The notes beneath the pieces were generated by a model that worked only from the letters and a program-made list of their open reading frames with translations, made no database searches and was not told the origin of the DNA. Both the position numbers and the translations under genes were made by a program. Of a stretch of 17,234 nt of DNA, positions 1-6,875 are shown in pieces. Location of the stretch: NCBI GenBank assembly GCA_036339375.1, contig JAYZBC010000053.1, forward strand, positions 1 to 17,234. The letters run 5' to 3'. The DNA is from JAYZBC01 sp036339375. Its GTDB lineage: Bacteria; Pseudomonadota; Alphaproteobacteria; MPNO01; UBA2964. Numbering within the stretch: position 1 is the stretch's first letter; each line of letters opens with the position of its first letter.

Positions 1-130
1 ACAAGGGAGAAAACTGCCTCCATATCCCAAGCTCGTTAATTTGTTCCTGACTAAACCAGCTTTAAACCCCTGCAGTCGTAAAATTTCTTAGATCGAAAAG
101 AGAAGACTGTGGTGGTTTCATAGGGCAAAA

Positions 131-772
131 TCAAGAATTGGAAAATTTGGCTTCGGTTTCTGCTTCAAGTGCCAGCAATTTTTTCACGCTTGCCCGAGTT
201 TGCATCCGTTGAAAATGGGAGTTGCAGTTTTCAAATCGGGTAAGGTCAAGCTTGAACTGAGTAGCCCGACGAAAACACCAGAAAAAATGCGCATCCGGGG
301 CGGTGAAGTCATCAAAGAAATACTCACGATCATCCAATAATTTTTCAGCTATTTCAAAATTCTCGTAAAGTGGTTCAGCGGCTAATTGGCGTACGCTATT
401 ATCTGTATCCGGCACATTGCAGACCTTTGGAGGTGAATTAATTCGACTCAAATAAGGGTGAATACCTGATGAACACCAGGAAAGCATTGAGACCGCTTTC
501 AATTCTTGCCAGGGGTCGGCAGGAAGCAGTTGCGTTTGAGGAAATGTACGAGAAATCCAAATATGAATGGCGACATTTTCCGTTAATGTTTTTCCGTCGA
601 CCATTAACAAGGGTACTTTATGCTTTGGGTTGATTTGCAGATACTCGGGCGACATATGTTGTTGCTTACGAAAATTGAGTGGCACAACTTCGAAGTCGGC
701 ATTTGCTTCTGTAAGGGTAATATAAGGCGCGAGTGCGCAAGTAATTGGTGCATAATACAATGCAATTTTCAT
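131..772 (-). CDS. Glutathione S-transferase, beta-class-like
   Basis: Predicted cytosolic 213-residue glutathione transferase, the normal length for the family. The N-terminal thioredoxin-like domain (about residues 1-80) has YYAPITCALAPYI, with Cys12 at the place of the beta-class catalytic cysteine. It also has the cis-proline segment KVPLLMVDG and the glutathione-binding turn LTENVAI. The rest is the helical C-terminal domain. The ATG is preceded by AAGGGAG about six bases upstream, which supports this start. It is transcribed away from the Rieske operon that begins at 1058, so the two share a 285-base divergent spacer. A role in conjugating, isomerising or dechlorinating an aromatic intermediate is inferred only from context. 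The substrate cannot be read from the sequence. It is clearly divergent from the second transferase at 3964-4605, so not a recent duplicate. Confidence 0.85.
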   Translation of the reverse strand: MKIALYYAPITCALAPYITLTEANADFEVVPLNFRKQQHMSPEYLQINPKHKVPLLMVDGKTLTENVAIHIWISRTFPQTQLLPADPWQELKAVSMLSWCSSGIHPYLSRINSPPKVCNVPDTDNSVRQLAAEPLYENFEIAEKLLDDREYFFDDFTAPDAHFFWCFRRATQFKLDLTRFENCNSHFQRMQTRASVKKLLALEAETEAKFSNS

Positions 773-993
773 TTTGTTCTCCCTTGTGTTCGAATTGAAG
801 AAGTCTTAGCTAACTTGGAAATTAAAACAAGCGACTAATTTTACCTTTTGTGTTGAAACGTTGGTGCCTTTGTTTTTCATTAAAAAGCATTCCTGAATTC
901 ATACCCCTTTAACCAATCATTTAGCATCTGCTTCGTCTTATAAATTCCTTATAGCTATTTGATAAACACCCTCCTTATAACAGCACTTGTAAC

Positions 994-1008
994 CTATGAG
1001 TAACATAG
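994..1008. promoter_or_regulatory. Inverted repeat, possible operator for the Rieske operon
   Basis: CTATG-AGTAA-CATAG is a perfect 5-base-arm dyad with a 5-base spacer, ending 49 bases before the Rieske ATG. Its core TAT-N7-ATA also fits the T-N11-A form of LysR-type boxes. No regulator gene is in the window. Short arms mean chance occurrence is possible, and I could not identify a convincing -35/-10 pair in this spacer. Confidence 0.25.
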
Positions 1009-1057
1009 AATTTGATTTATGTTTTGAATTTTAAAGAGTTGGTGTAGAGAGAATTCC

Positions 1058-2386
1058 ATGGACAATTTACAAAAAAATAAGGTCCACCTTAACTTCCTTA
1101 AAGACCTTCCAAAAACGGGGTCAGGTACTAAGGCAGGAAATATGCTCCGACAATATTGGCATCCTCTTTGTTTGTCAGAGGATTTGAAGGATATACCCTA
1201 CGGTGTTCGGATGCTGGGTGAAGACCTTGTTGCCTTCCGTTGCGGAGATGGTAGCCTGGGGCTGGTAGGACTGTTTTGTCCGCACCGTTGTACGTCCCTT
1301 GAGTACGGGCAAGTTAAACCAAGCGGTCTGAAATGCTCTTATCACGGCTGGACTTTTGATAACCGAGGCAACTGTATTGATATGCCTCTTGAACCCGTTA
1401 ATAGCCCGCTTCGCAATGAAATTAAACATATCTGGTACCCTGTTGAGGAATGGAGTGGTGTGGTTTGGTGTTACATGGGGATGGACAAGGCCAATCCTCC
1501 CCCTTTACCAAAGATTGACATATTAGGACGCTCAGATGGGAAAATGGTCCTTAGTCGTGGTGATATTCGAAATTATAACTATTTAAACTTTTTAGAAAAT
1601 TTTGTAGATATCGGGCACTCCTACGTTCTCCACATGCTTGTCCCTGGCATTGTCCCTGAGGAACTAAAGCCCTATTGCGATATGTCAGTTGATACCGATT
1701 GGCACAATATTGACTTCCGTGTTTTTGAAACTGATTTCGGATTAAAGAATGTTATCGTTCATAATACGGCTGATCCTGGAGTTAAATATGTCAATACCTG
1801 GAGTTTGGCTTTTCCCACCCATTTTAGATTCGGCGGAATCCTTGCGGGTTTACCGCCCGACTTCACGGTAGACCGACGAGAAGGTGGAGGAATGTTGAGG
1901 ATTATTGATGACACACATTTTGAAATTTTTCGTTATACGTTAATTCGTAAGGGAAATTTTCAGAGTAATTTTTTTCCACGTAGTGGTAACACTGCACGAG
2001 GGCTGGATGAAGGTGTAACGGGTCTCGTTGAAAAGAAAGACTATGATCACCGAAAATACCCTGCTTGGGAGGGATTACCACCGGTTGAAGATTTAGTTAT
2101 ACAAGAAGGTCAAGGAGCTATACCTCCCCGGGAAAAGGAGAATTTGGCTTCGACAGATATTGGTGTGGCGCTATATCGCCAAATTTTAAGGAAATCTATG
2201 GATGACGTTGAAAAAGGTGGGAAAGGAAAACCAGTTTCGGTAGACGACGAGGGTGTTATCAAAGTCGATACATATAAGGGATTAATAAATACTGAAGACA
2301 TTGTCCTTGGCCCGAAGAATATGCCGTCTTCTGAAGATGGACGTGGTTTAATCCGAGATAAAAGTGGTAACCTGGTGTTTGACTGA
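1058..2386 (+). CDS. Rieske non-heme iron oxygenase, phthalate-dioxygenase type
   Basis: Catalytic subunit of an oxygenase that uses O2 and electrons from a partner reductase to hydroxylate, or oxidatively demethylate, an aromatic or similar substrate. The 442-residue protein has a Rieske [2Fe-2S] site, CPH-x16-CSYH (Cys74, His76, Cys93, His96). The mononuclear iron site is NFVDIGHSYVLH, with Asp184 as bridge and His187 and His192 as ligands. The third ligand is probably Asp345 in VEDLVIQEGQGAI, which matches the QD...ESQG segment of the phthalate 4,5-dioxygenase/vanillate demethylase group. A tail after about residue 385 is not part of the core. The start has AGAGAG upstream. First gene of an operon: the NTF2-fold gene follows after 41 bases. 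Members of this subfamily usually work without a beta subunit. No reductase gene is nearby. Substrate unknown. Confidence 0.9.
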   Translation: MDNLQKNKVHLNFLKDLPKTGSGTKAGNMLRQYWHPLCLSEDLKDIPYGVRMLGEDLVAFRCGDGSLGLVGLFCPHRCTSLEYGQVKPSGLKCSYHGWTFDNRGNCIDMPLEPVNSPLRNEIKHIWYPVEEWSGVVWCYMGMDKANPPPLPKIDILGRSDGKMVLSRGDIRNYNYLNFLENFVDIGHSYVLHMLVPGIVPEELKPYCDMSVDTDWHNIDFRVFETDFGLKNVIVHNTADPGVKYVNTWSLAFPTHFRFGGILAGLPPDFTVDRREGGGMLRIIDDTHFEIFRYTLIRKGNFQSNFFPRSGNTARGLDEGVTGLVEKKDYDHRKYPAWEGLPPVEDLVIQEGQGAIPPREKENLASTDIGVALYRQILRKSMDDVEKGGKGKPVSVDDEGVIKVDTYKGLINTEDIVLGPKNMPSSEDGRGLIRDKSGNLVFD

Positions 2387-2427
2387 CGAACTTTATAAAG
2401 AACTCAAGCTAAGGGAGACATTTTTCT

Positions 2428-2877
2428 ATGAATAGGGAAAGTAGATTCCTGATCGAGTGGGATTGTCGGCAGTTGGTCATCAACTTTTATATGTTTTTAG
2501 ATGAAAAAAAATATACTGAACTTGCCAATCTTTTTGCCGAGGATGGTGTTTGGGTTCGGCTGGGCGTCGACCTTGTTGGACCAGAAGCTATTGTCGCTAA
2601 AATGGCTGAACGCGAGGATTGGTTGACCACGCATTTGGTTAGTAACGTGCGTTTTGAGGTCAACAGCGCTGATGAGGTACATACAACTCAATATGTTACG
2701 CTTTACCGGCATGAAGGGTGGAAAAAGGAAGAGGGTCCCGCACCAGTAGTCATGCCCCTGAGTATACTCCGACATCAAGATCAGCTCGTTAGAATCAACC
2801 AAGAATGGAAGTTCAAAAGAAAAATGAGCCAAGCCATCATGACTGATCGTAATCGGGTAACACATTATGGCCAGTGA
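2428..2877 (+). CDS. NTF2/SnoaL-fold protein, oxygenase small-subunit-like
   Basis: A 149-residue single-domain protein of the SnoaL_4/NTF2-like type, the same cone fold used by beta subunits of ring-hydroxylating dioxygenases. The typical pattern is visible: an N-terminal helix (DCRQLVINFYMFLDEKKY), the ELANLFAEDGVWVR turn into the first strand, then strands ending in WKFKRKM. The start is preceded by GGGAG ten bases upstream. It sits between the Rieske oxygenase and the aldolase (41- and 42-base gaps), so it is almost certainly co-transcribed. It may be a structural partner of the oxygenase, or a small isomerase, dehydratase or cyclase acting on the product. The fold alone cannot separate these. 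The family call is fairly secure and the function is inference. Confidence 0.75.
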   Translation: MNRESRFLIEWDCRQLVINFYMFLDEKKYTELANLFAEDGVWVRLGVDLVGPEAIVAKMAEREDWLTTHLVSNVRFEVNSADEVHTTQYVTLYRHEGWKKEEGPAPVVMPLSILRHQDQLVRINQEWKFKRKMSQAIMTDRNRVTHYGQ

Positions 2878-2919
2878 ATAGGAACAATGTGGCGCTTTAT
2901 AAAATATTGGAGAAAATAA

Positions 2920-3942
2920 ATGCTGAAAGCACAAGACATCCAAGGATTGTACGCCATCATACCCACACCTGCTTTACCCAATGCTGAAAGTTTGGATGCC
3001 AGTGATACCGTTGACCTCGTAGAAACCGAGCGAGTGATCAATACATTGATCCAAGATGGAATATCTGGATTGATTATCCTTGGCACCACCGGTGAGTGTG
3101 CGACTCTTTCTCATTCAGATTACGAAGTATTTGTTACCTGTGTATTGGAAACAGTAAAAAAACGAATACCAACATTTGTTGGAACAAGTGCTCTTGGTGG
3201 GCACGAAGTTGCTAATCGATTGCATTTTATCAAAGATCGTGGTGCAGATGGGACCTTGCTCGGGCTTCCCATGTGGCAGCCTTTAGTGGATGTCGAAGCG
3301 ATAAACTTCTATCGTCAGGTTTCAGAACTTTTTCCTCAACTCGCTGTGATGGTTTATGCAAATTCCCGTGCTTTTCGTTATTCTTTCCCACTGGAATTTT
3401 GGGAAGCAGTTGCACGTGAAGCGCCAACAGTTTGTGCTGCCAAACATTCTCGGCCGGGTGATTTAGTGAAAATTATCAAGGCGTCTAAAGGTCGGATTAA
3501 TTTCGTGCCGCATGAAATGTCAGTCAAAAAATTCTATAATCTTTCTCCTCAAACCACTACCGCTTGTTGGGCAACATCGGCAGCCATGGGACCGGCTCCT
3601 GCGTGCGCCATTATAGAAGCTATTCAACAAAAAAATAGTCAGGCAATTGAAACGCTGGCAGAGGCAATTGATTGGGCGGCAACGCCAATTCATCCAATCG
3701 TTACTGATGCAGAGGTATTTGCTTCCTATAACATACAGTTGGAAAAATTAAGAATTAATGCAGCCGGTTATTGTAAAGCGGGTCCGATGCGCCCTCCTTA
3801 TAATTATATGCCCGAGGAATTAAAGTTAGCAGCGGAAGAATGTGGACGCCGTTGGGCGCTCCTTTGTAAAAATTATCAAGGCAATTTTCGTTTTAAAAAA
3901 GAAGTCTGGAAAGTCTTACGCTCCTCACACCCTAGTCATTAA
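2920..3942 (+). CDS. NahE-like hydratase-aldolase (DapA/NAL superfamily)
   Basis: Class I (Schiff-base) aldolase of 340 residues. It resembles trans-o-hydroxybenzylidenepyruvate hydratase-aldolase of naphthalene catabolism more than lysine-pathway DapA. Visible landmarks are the pyruvate-binding loop GTTGECATL (55-63), DGTLLGLPMW (110-119), catalytic Tyr146 in VYAN, the probable Schiff-base Lys175 in CAAKHS, and the subfamily segment YNIQLEKLRINAAGYCKAGP followed by RPPYN (290-294). These match NahE from memory. NahE-type enzymes hydrate and cleave an aryl-2-oxo-but-3-enoate to an aryl aldehyde and pyruvate. An extra C-terminal stretch of about 20 residues is present. The ATG follows GGAG at seven bases. 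Last gene of the operon with the Rieske oxygenase. It ends 21 bases before the end of the convergent transferase gene. The exact substrate is unknown. Confidence 0.9.
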   Translation: MLKAQDIQGLYAIIPTPALPNAESLDASDTVDLVETERVINTLIQDGISGLIILGTTGECATLSHSDYEVFVTCVLETVKKRIPTFVGTSALGGHEVANRLHFIKDRGADGTLLGLPMWQPLVDVEAINFYRQVSELFPQLAVMVYANSRAFRYSFPLEFWEAVAREAPTVCAAKHSRPGDLVKIIKASKGRINFVPHEMSVKKFYNLSPQTTTACWATSAAMGPAPACAIIEAIQQKNSQAIETLAEAIDWAATPIHPIVTDAEVFASYNIQLEKLRINAAGYCKAGPMRPPYNYMPEELKLAAEECGRRWALLCKNYQGNFRFKKEVWKVLRSSHPSH

Positions 3943-3963
3943 AAATTAGTTTATCGACCAAAT

Positions 3964-4605
3964 TTATTGGAGAAGTGGGCTTTTTTCTTTTTCAAGTATT
4001 TTGCGAACTGCTGGTCGTTCGAGCATCCTCTGCTTGAAGGCATTGTAATGTTCTAAATCTGTCATTGGCATTTCAATTCGTAGACCCCAGCCAAAAAATA
4101 CTAAAGCGTAGGGGTCAATGAAAGTGTATTGGTCCCCCATCATCCATTGTCTGCCCGAAAGCCTCGTGTCAACTTCTTCCATACACCCCCAGTAGATTTT
4201 TTTGCAATTTTCACTAATGGCATCTAGGGCAAATTCCCCTATATCAGCTCCACCGGCTGGTCTTTCAGGGTGAAGAATAGAGGAAAACGCAACATGGGCT
4301 GTTCCTGCAAGCCAGCCAGTCGTTTGCACGCAGTTTGCCAATTCCTCTGGGTCATTTGGGGCGAGGTTGGCTTTTGGAAATTGGCTAGCAATAAAAGGTA
4401 AAATGGCAACATTTTCGGTAATGATCCTGTTGCCTATAGCTAAAGCAGGTACTTTTCCGTGTGGATTTATTTTACGGTAGCTTTCGGTTCTTTGTTCCCC
4501 TTTTGCTAGTGCGACGAGCTTAGTTTCATAAGGTGCTCCGCATTCTTCTAATAGAATATGAGAGGCCATAGAACATGCACCAGGTGAAAAATAAAGTGAA
4601 TACAC
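3964..4605 (-). CDS. Glutathione S-transferase, beta class
   Basis: A 213-residue cytosolic glutathione transferase that starts with GTG behind a strong Shine-Dalgarno site. The thioredoxin-like domain has LYFSPGACSMASHILLEE, a classical bacterial beta-class N-terminus with Cys11 as the likely active cysteine. KVPALAIGN (cis-Pro loop) and ITENVAI (glutathione gamma-glutamyl contact) follow. The C-terminal helical domain contains the family pattern GDQYTFIDPYALVFFGWGLR, with the aspartate of the hydrophobic-staple/N-capping segment. It is convergent with the Rieske-aldolase operon (21-base gap), so the two may affect each other's 3' ends. Together with the transferase at 131-772 it brackets that operon. 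Glutathione-dependent handling of a pathway intermediate is a reasonable inference but not proven. Confidence 0.9.
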   Translation of the reverse strand: MYSLYFSPGACSMASHILLEECGAPYETKLVALAKGEQRTESYRKINPHGKVPALAIGNRIITENVAILPFIASQFPKANLAPNDPEELANCVQTTGWLAGTAHVAFSSILHPERPAGGADIGEFALDAISENCKKIYWGCMEEVDTRLSGRQWMMGDQYTFIDPYALVFFGWGLRIEMPMTDLEHYNAFKQRMLERPAVRKILEKEKSPLLQ

Positions 4606-4612
4606 GGTTATT

Positions 4613-4618
4613 CCTCCT
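4613..4618 (-). promoter_or_regulatory. Strong ribosome binding site fixing a GTG start
   Basis: AGGAGG on the minus strand lies seven bases before the GTG at 4603-4605. This decides the non-ATG start of the downstream glutathione transferase. Confidence 0.75.
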
Positions 4619-4830
4619 AAGTTTTTCTTGATTGTTGTAGCTTGGAATAGAGGTAATCCAAAGTCTAGTCTTTCTCGAACTTCCGCAAAAATAAATTTTC
4701 GTTGTCAGTTTATTTTGAACACCCGATTCAATTCTGATTTTGGAGAAAATCACTTTCTCTATTCTTCTGATATGTGAAAATGGTAAAATGTGACTGAAAT
4801 GATCACCTCCTTTCATTTTTGGAGAAAAAA

Positions 4831-5352
4831 ATGAATTGGCCACTGGTTAAAGCTATACTGATTTTGCCGGGTACTGTAATCGTATATGTGCCAGCTTTTA
4901 TAATTTGGATGACCTTTGGAACCAAATGGGAATTTTTTATCTCCCATTACAATCAGGTAGGGTTTTGGCTAGCGGCCATTTTTATGGTGATTGGATTTAC
5001 TCTTGCGATAGGCTCGGTTAGACAGTTTAACCGATTCGGTGAAGGGACCCCAGCACCATGGAACCCCCCTCAAAAATTGGTCATCCAGGGTCCCTATAAA
5101 TATGTCCGTAACCCAATGATATCTGGGGTGCTATTTATTCTACTTGCCATGTCATTATTTTTTCAATCCTGGCCGCTGGCGGGATGGCTTTTATTTTTCT
5201 TCATAGCAAACGCTTTTTATTTTCCTTTTTCAGAGGAAAAGGGATTAGAAAAACGGTTTGCCCAAGAATACCAAATGTACAAAAAAAATGTGCCTAGATG
5301 GTTTCCCAGATTTACCCCTTACGCATTAAAAGAAAAATCTAAGCTCAATTAA
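4831..5352 (+). CDS. Isoprenylcysteine carboxyl methyltransferase-like membrane protein
   Basis: Predicted inner-membrane protein of 173 residues with about four hydrophobic segments (near residues 7-28, 42-62, 93-113 and 114-130). It carries the ICMT/phospholipid-methyltransferase signature GPYKYVRNPMISG, then EEKGLEKRFAQEY, MYKKNVPRWFPR. In the family these form the S-adenosylmethionine and substrate site at the membrane surface. Bacterial members methylate lipids or small molecules, and most are uncharacterised. I chose the ATG at 4831 because GGAG sits six bases before it. A TTG four codons upstream would place that site inside the gene. The 132-base gap to the PD-(D/E)XK gene holds a candidate promoter, so they may be separate units. 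The link to the flanking catabolic genes is unclear. Confidence 0.8.
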   Translation: MNWPLVKAILILPGTVIVYVPAFIIWMTFGTKWEFFISHYNQVGFWLAAIFMVIGFTLAIGSVRQFNRFGEGTPAPWNPPQKLVIQGPYKYVRNPMISGVLFILLAMSLFFQSWPLAGWLLFFFIANAFYFPFSEEKGLEKRFAQEYQMYKKNVPRWFPRFTPYALKEKSKLN

Positions 5353-5423
5353 AAAACGGCCTTTGTATTTTTTGGGTTCACCTTCACCACTAATTTTCTT
5401 CCTAGACTAAAAACCAAAATTTT

Positions 5424-5479
5424 ATGACCAAGGAAAACAATCCTTTATACTATCGAAAGAAAAACAGTCTCGATATAAT
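5424..5479 (+). promoter_or_regulatory. Candidate promoter(s) for the PD-(D/E)XK gene
   Basis: Two sigma-70-like -10 hexamers precede the ATG at 5485. TATACT (5446-5451) has ATGACC (5424-5429) 16 bases upstream as a weak -35. A perfect TATAAT lies at 5474-5479, with no good -35 and only five bases between it and the ATG. If the second is used, transcription would begin at about the start codon. Sequence match only. Confidence 0.3.
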
Positions 5480-5484
5480 AGGGG

Positions 5485-6243
5485 ATGGCCAAACATACCG
5501 TTTTCGATCCAAATCGTGATGATCCTTTTATTTTAAGTCGAACGGGCATTGATGAATTTTTAGATTGTCCGAAATGTTTTTATCTGAAAAGGCGGTTGGG
5601 TTTGGCTTTTCCAAAAAGTTTTCCATTAACTCTTGCCATTGCGACGGACGCTATTCTTAAAAACGAATTTGATGAGATAAGGAGGAATAGGCATCAAAAA
5701 CATCATGTGTGGAAAGAAAATAAATTAAAGGTTTGTACTTTCTCTCATCAAGATTTGGGCAATTGGAGAAACAATTTTCGTGGCATTCGTTACCTTCACG
5801 TGCCAACCAACCAACTGGTTTTTGGAGCGGTTGATGATATTTGGCAGAACCTTGAAACTAACAAAATACATATCGTCGACTATAAATCTACAAGTAAAAA
5901 AGCAGATCCAGATATAGAGAGTGGATGGGGATTTGGTTACAAACGTCAAATGGAAATCTATCAATGGTTGTTTCATCAAAATGGTTTTGATGTAAGCGAG
6001 GTAGGGTATTTTCTTTATATTAATGGGCGTAAAGACACCGGCTTTTATGAAACCGATCAAAACGGAGAGACTGTTGGCCGTATGTTATTTAAGACTAACC
6101 TTATTCCATACTCTGGTAATTTTGACTGGGTAGATGGGATTTTGTGCCAATGTAAGGCAACTTTAGAAGGAAGTACCCTTCCGAAGGCATCAGATCATTG
6201 TGACCGGTGTAGATATTTTAGCCAACGGGGCCAAATAGAATAA
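5485..6243 (+). CDS. PD-(D/E)XK nuclease-superfamily protein, Cas4/RecB-like
   Basis: A 252-residue protein with the RecB/Cas4 arrangement of the PD-(D/E)XK fold. The N-terminal motif is LSRTGIDEFLDCPKCFYLKR. The metal-binding aspartate is in FGAVDDIW (Asp117 or Asp118). The core is IVDYKSTS (Asp132, Lys134), and the helix motif is QMEIY (Gln155, Tyr159). Cysteines at 28 and 31 and at 239 and 242 (DHCDRC), with two more at 221 and 223, could bind a 4Fe-4S cluster as in Cas4 and AddB. DNA nuclease activity is the family inference. No helicase, CRISPR array or cas gene is nearby, so it is a stand-alone copy of unknown role. The only ribosome-binding-like bases, AGGGG, directly touch the ATG, leaving no spacer. 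Convergent with the VOC gene. Confidence 0.8.
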   Translation: MAKHTVFDPNRDDPFILSRTGIDEFLDCPKCFYLKRRLGLAFPKSFPLTLAIATDAILKNEFDEIRRNRHQKHHVWKENKLKVCTFSHQDLGNWRNNFRGIRYLHVPTNQLVFGAVDDIWQNLETNKIHIVDYKSTSKKADPDIESGWGFGYKRQMEIYQWLFHQNGFDVSEVGYFLYINGRKDTGFYETDQNGETVGRMLFKTNLIPYSGNFDWVDGILCQCKATLEGSTLPKASDHCDRCRYFSQRGQIE

Positions 6244-6294
6244 ATTCAAGCCACTTAATTTAATTCTTAAAAATGTTTTTACCATACATTTTAC

Positions 6295-6666
6295 TTAATT
6301 TCGGTTAAATCCCGAATTGATTTTAACCTCACAAAGATCGGGTCCGATCAGGGTAAAAGAATCATGTCCTGGATTACGGCGGACAATTTGTGATGGATTT
6401 AGTCCCTTATCCAAAAAGTCCTGCCGTGCTTCGTCGATGTCGTCTACTTTGAAATCAAATTGTAGGAAATTTTCGGAAGAAATTTTTGCATTGGTTTGTG
6501 TCAGCTGAAGGCGTGTACGGTCACGTAGCTCTACAACAGTGAATCCTTCACGTCGGGTATCCGCACGAGCCCCAATGGCCTCGAAAAACTCAACAGCTTC
6601 AGAAAGGTTTGTGACTGATAATCTTAAATGAGCCAGTGCTACGCCTGATTTTGTAGGAGTGTCCAT
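6295..6666 (-). CDS. VOC/glyoxalase-fold protein
   Basis: A single-domain vicinal-oxygen-chelate protein of 123 residues, the usual size for the glyoxalase/bleomycin-resistance type. Two beta-alpha-beta-beta-beta modules are visible. The first begins ALAHLRLSVTNLSEAVEFFE. The second begins FLQFDFKVDDIDEARQDF and ends LIGPDLCEVKI. His14 and Glu115 (CEVKI) sit where metal ligands occur in the fold, but the second-module histidine is replaced by Asp. It may therefore not be a standard metal enzyme. It is far too short for a two-domain extradiol ring-cleavage dioxygenase. The ATG has only a weak GGGA upstream. It is transcribed in the same direction as the MFS gene, with a 209-base gap. Binding or isomerising a small substrate is inferred. 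Confidence 0.78.
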   Translation of the reverse strand: MDTPTKSGVALAHLRLSVTNLSEAVEFFEAIGARADTRREGFTVVELRDRTRLQLTQTNAKISSENFLQFDFKVDDIDEARQDFLDKGLNPSQIVRRNPGHDSFTLIGPDLCEVKINSGFNRN

Positions 6667-6712
6667 GATGAATTCCCATCAATTTAATAATAAAGTTTGA
6701 TCTAATCATAAC

Positions 6713-6725
6713 GTACTTTCAGTAC
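6713..6725. repeat. Short inverted repeat upstream of the VOC gene
   Basis: GTACT-TTC-AGTAC, perfect 5-base arms with a 3-base centre, 46 bases before the VOC start codon. It could be an operator half-site pair or chance. There is no second copy that I noticed. Confidence 0.25.
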
Positions 6726-6875
6726 AAATTCCTACCACAAACAAAAACTTAACGAATGTAAATATAGTAAGTTTACGCCTTATTACCAACGAGCGTCTAT
6801 CATGAAAAAATGATTGATTTTTTGAACAAATTATCGGGCAATCCCAAATTTACATTGAATGTGGGTGTTTGATTT

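Noticed and set aside
2..92. Open plus-strand frame at the left edge as the tail of an upstream gene
   Set aside because: About 30 codons with no recognisable C-terminus. Too short to support.
2497..2943. 148-codon minus-strand frame
   Set aside because: Antisense to the NTF2-fold gene and spans its junction with the aldolase. A shadow.
5485..6243. Cas4 of a CRISPR-Cas system
   Set aside because: No array or other cas gene in the window. Only the shared nuclease fold is supported.
6295..6666. VOC protein as an extradiol ring-cleavage dioxygenase
   Set aside because: Single short domain, and the second-module metal histidine is replaced by Asp.
6799..6823. AT-rich hairpin followed by T-run (plus strand) as a terminator
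   Set aside because: Only five weak pairs, and both neighbouring genes are on the minus strand, so there is no plus transcript to end.
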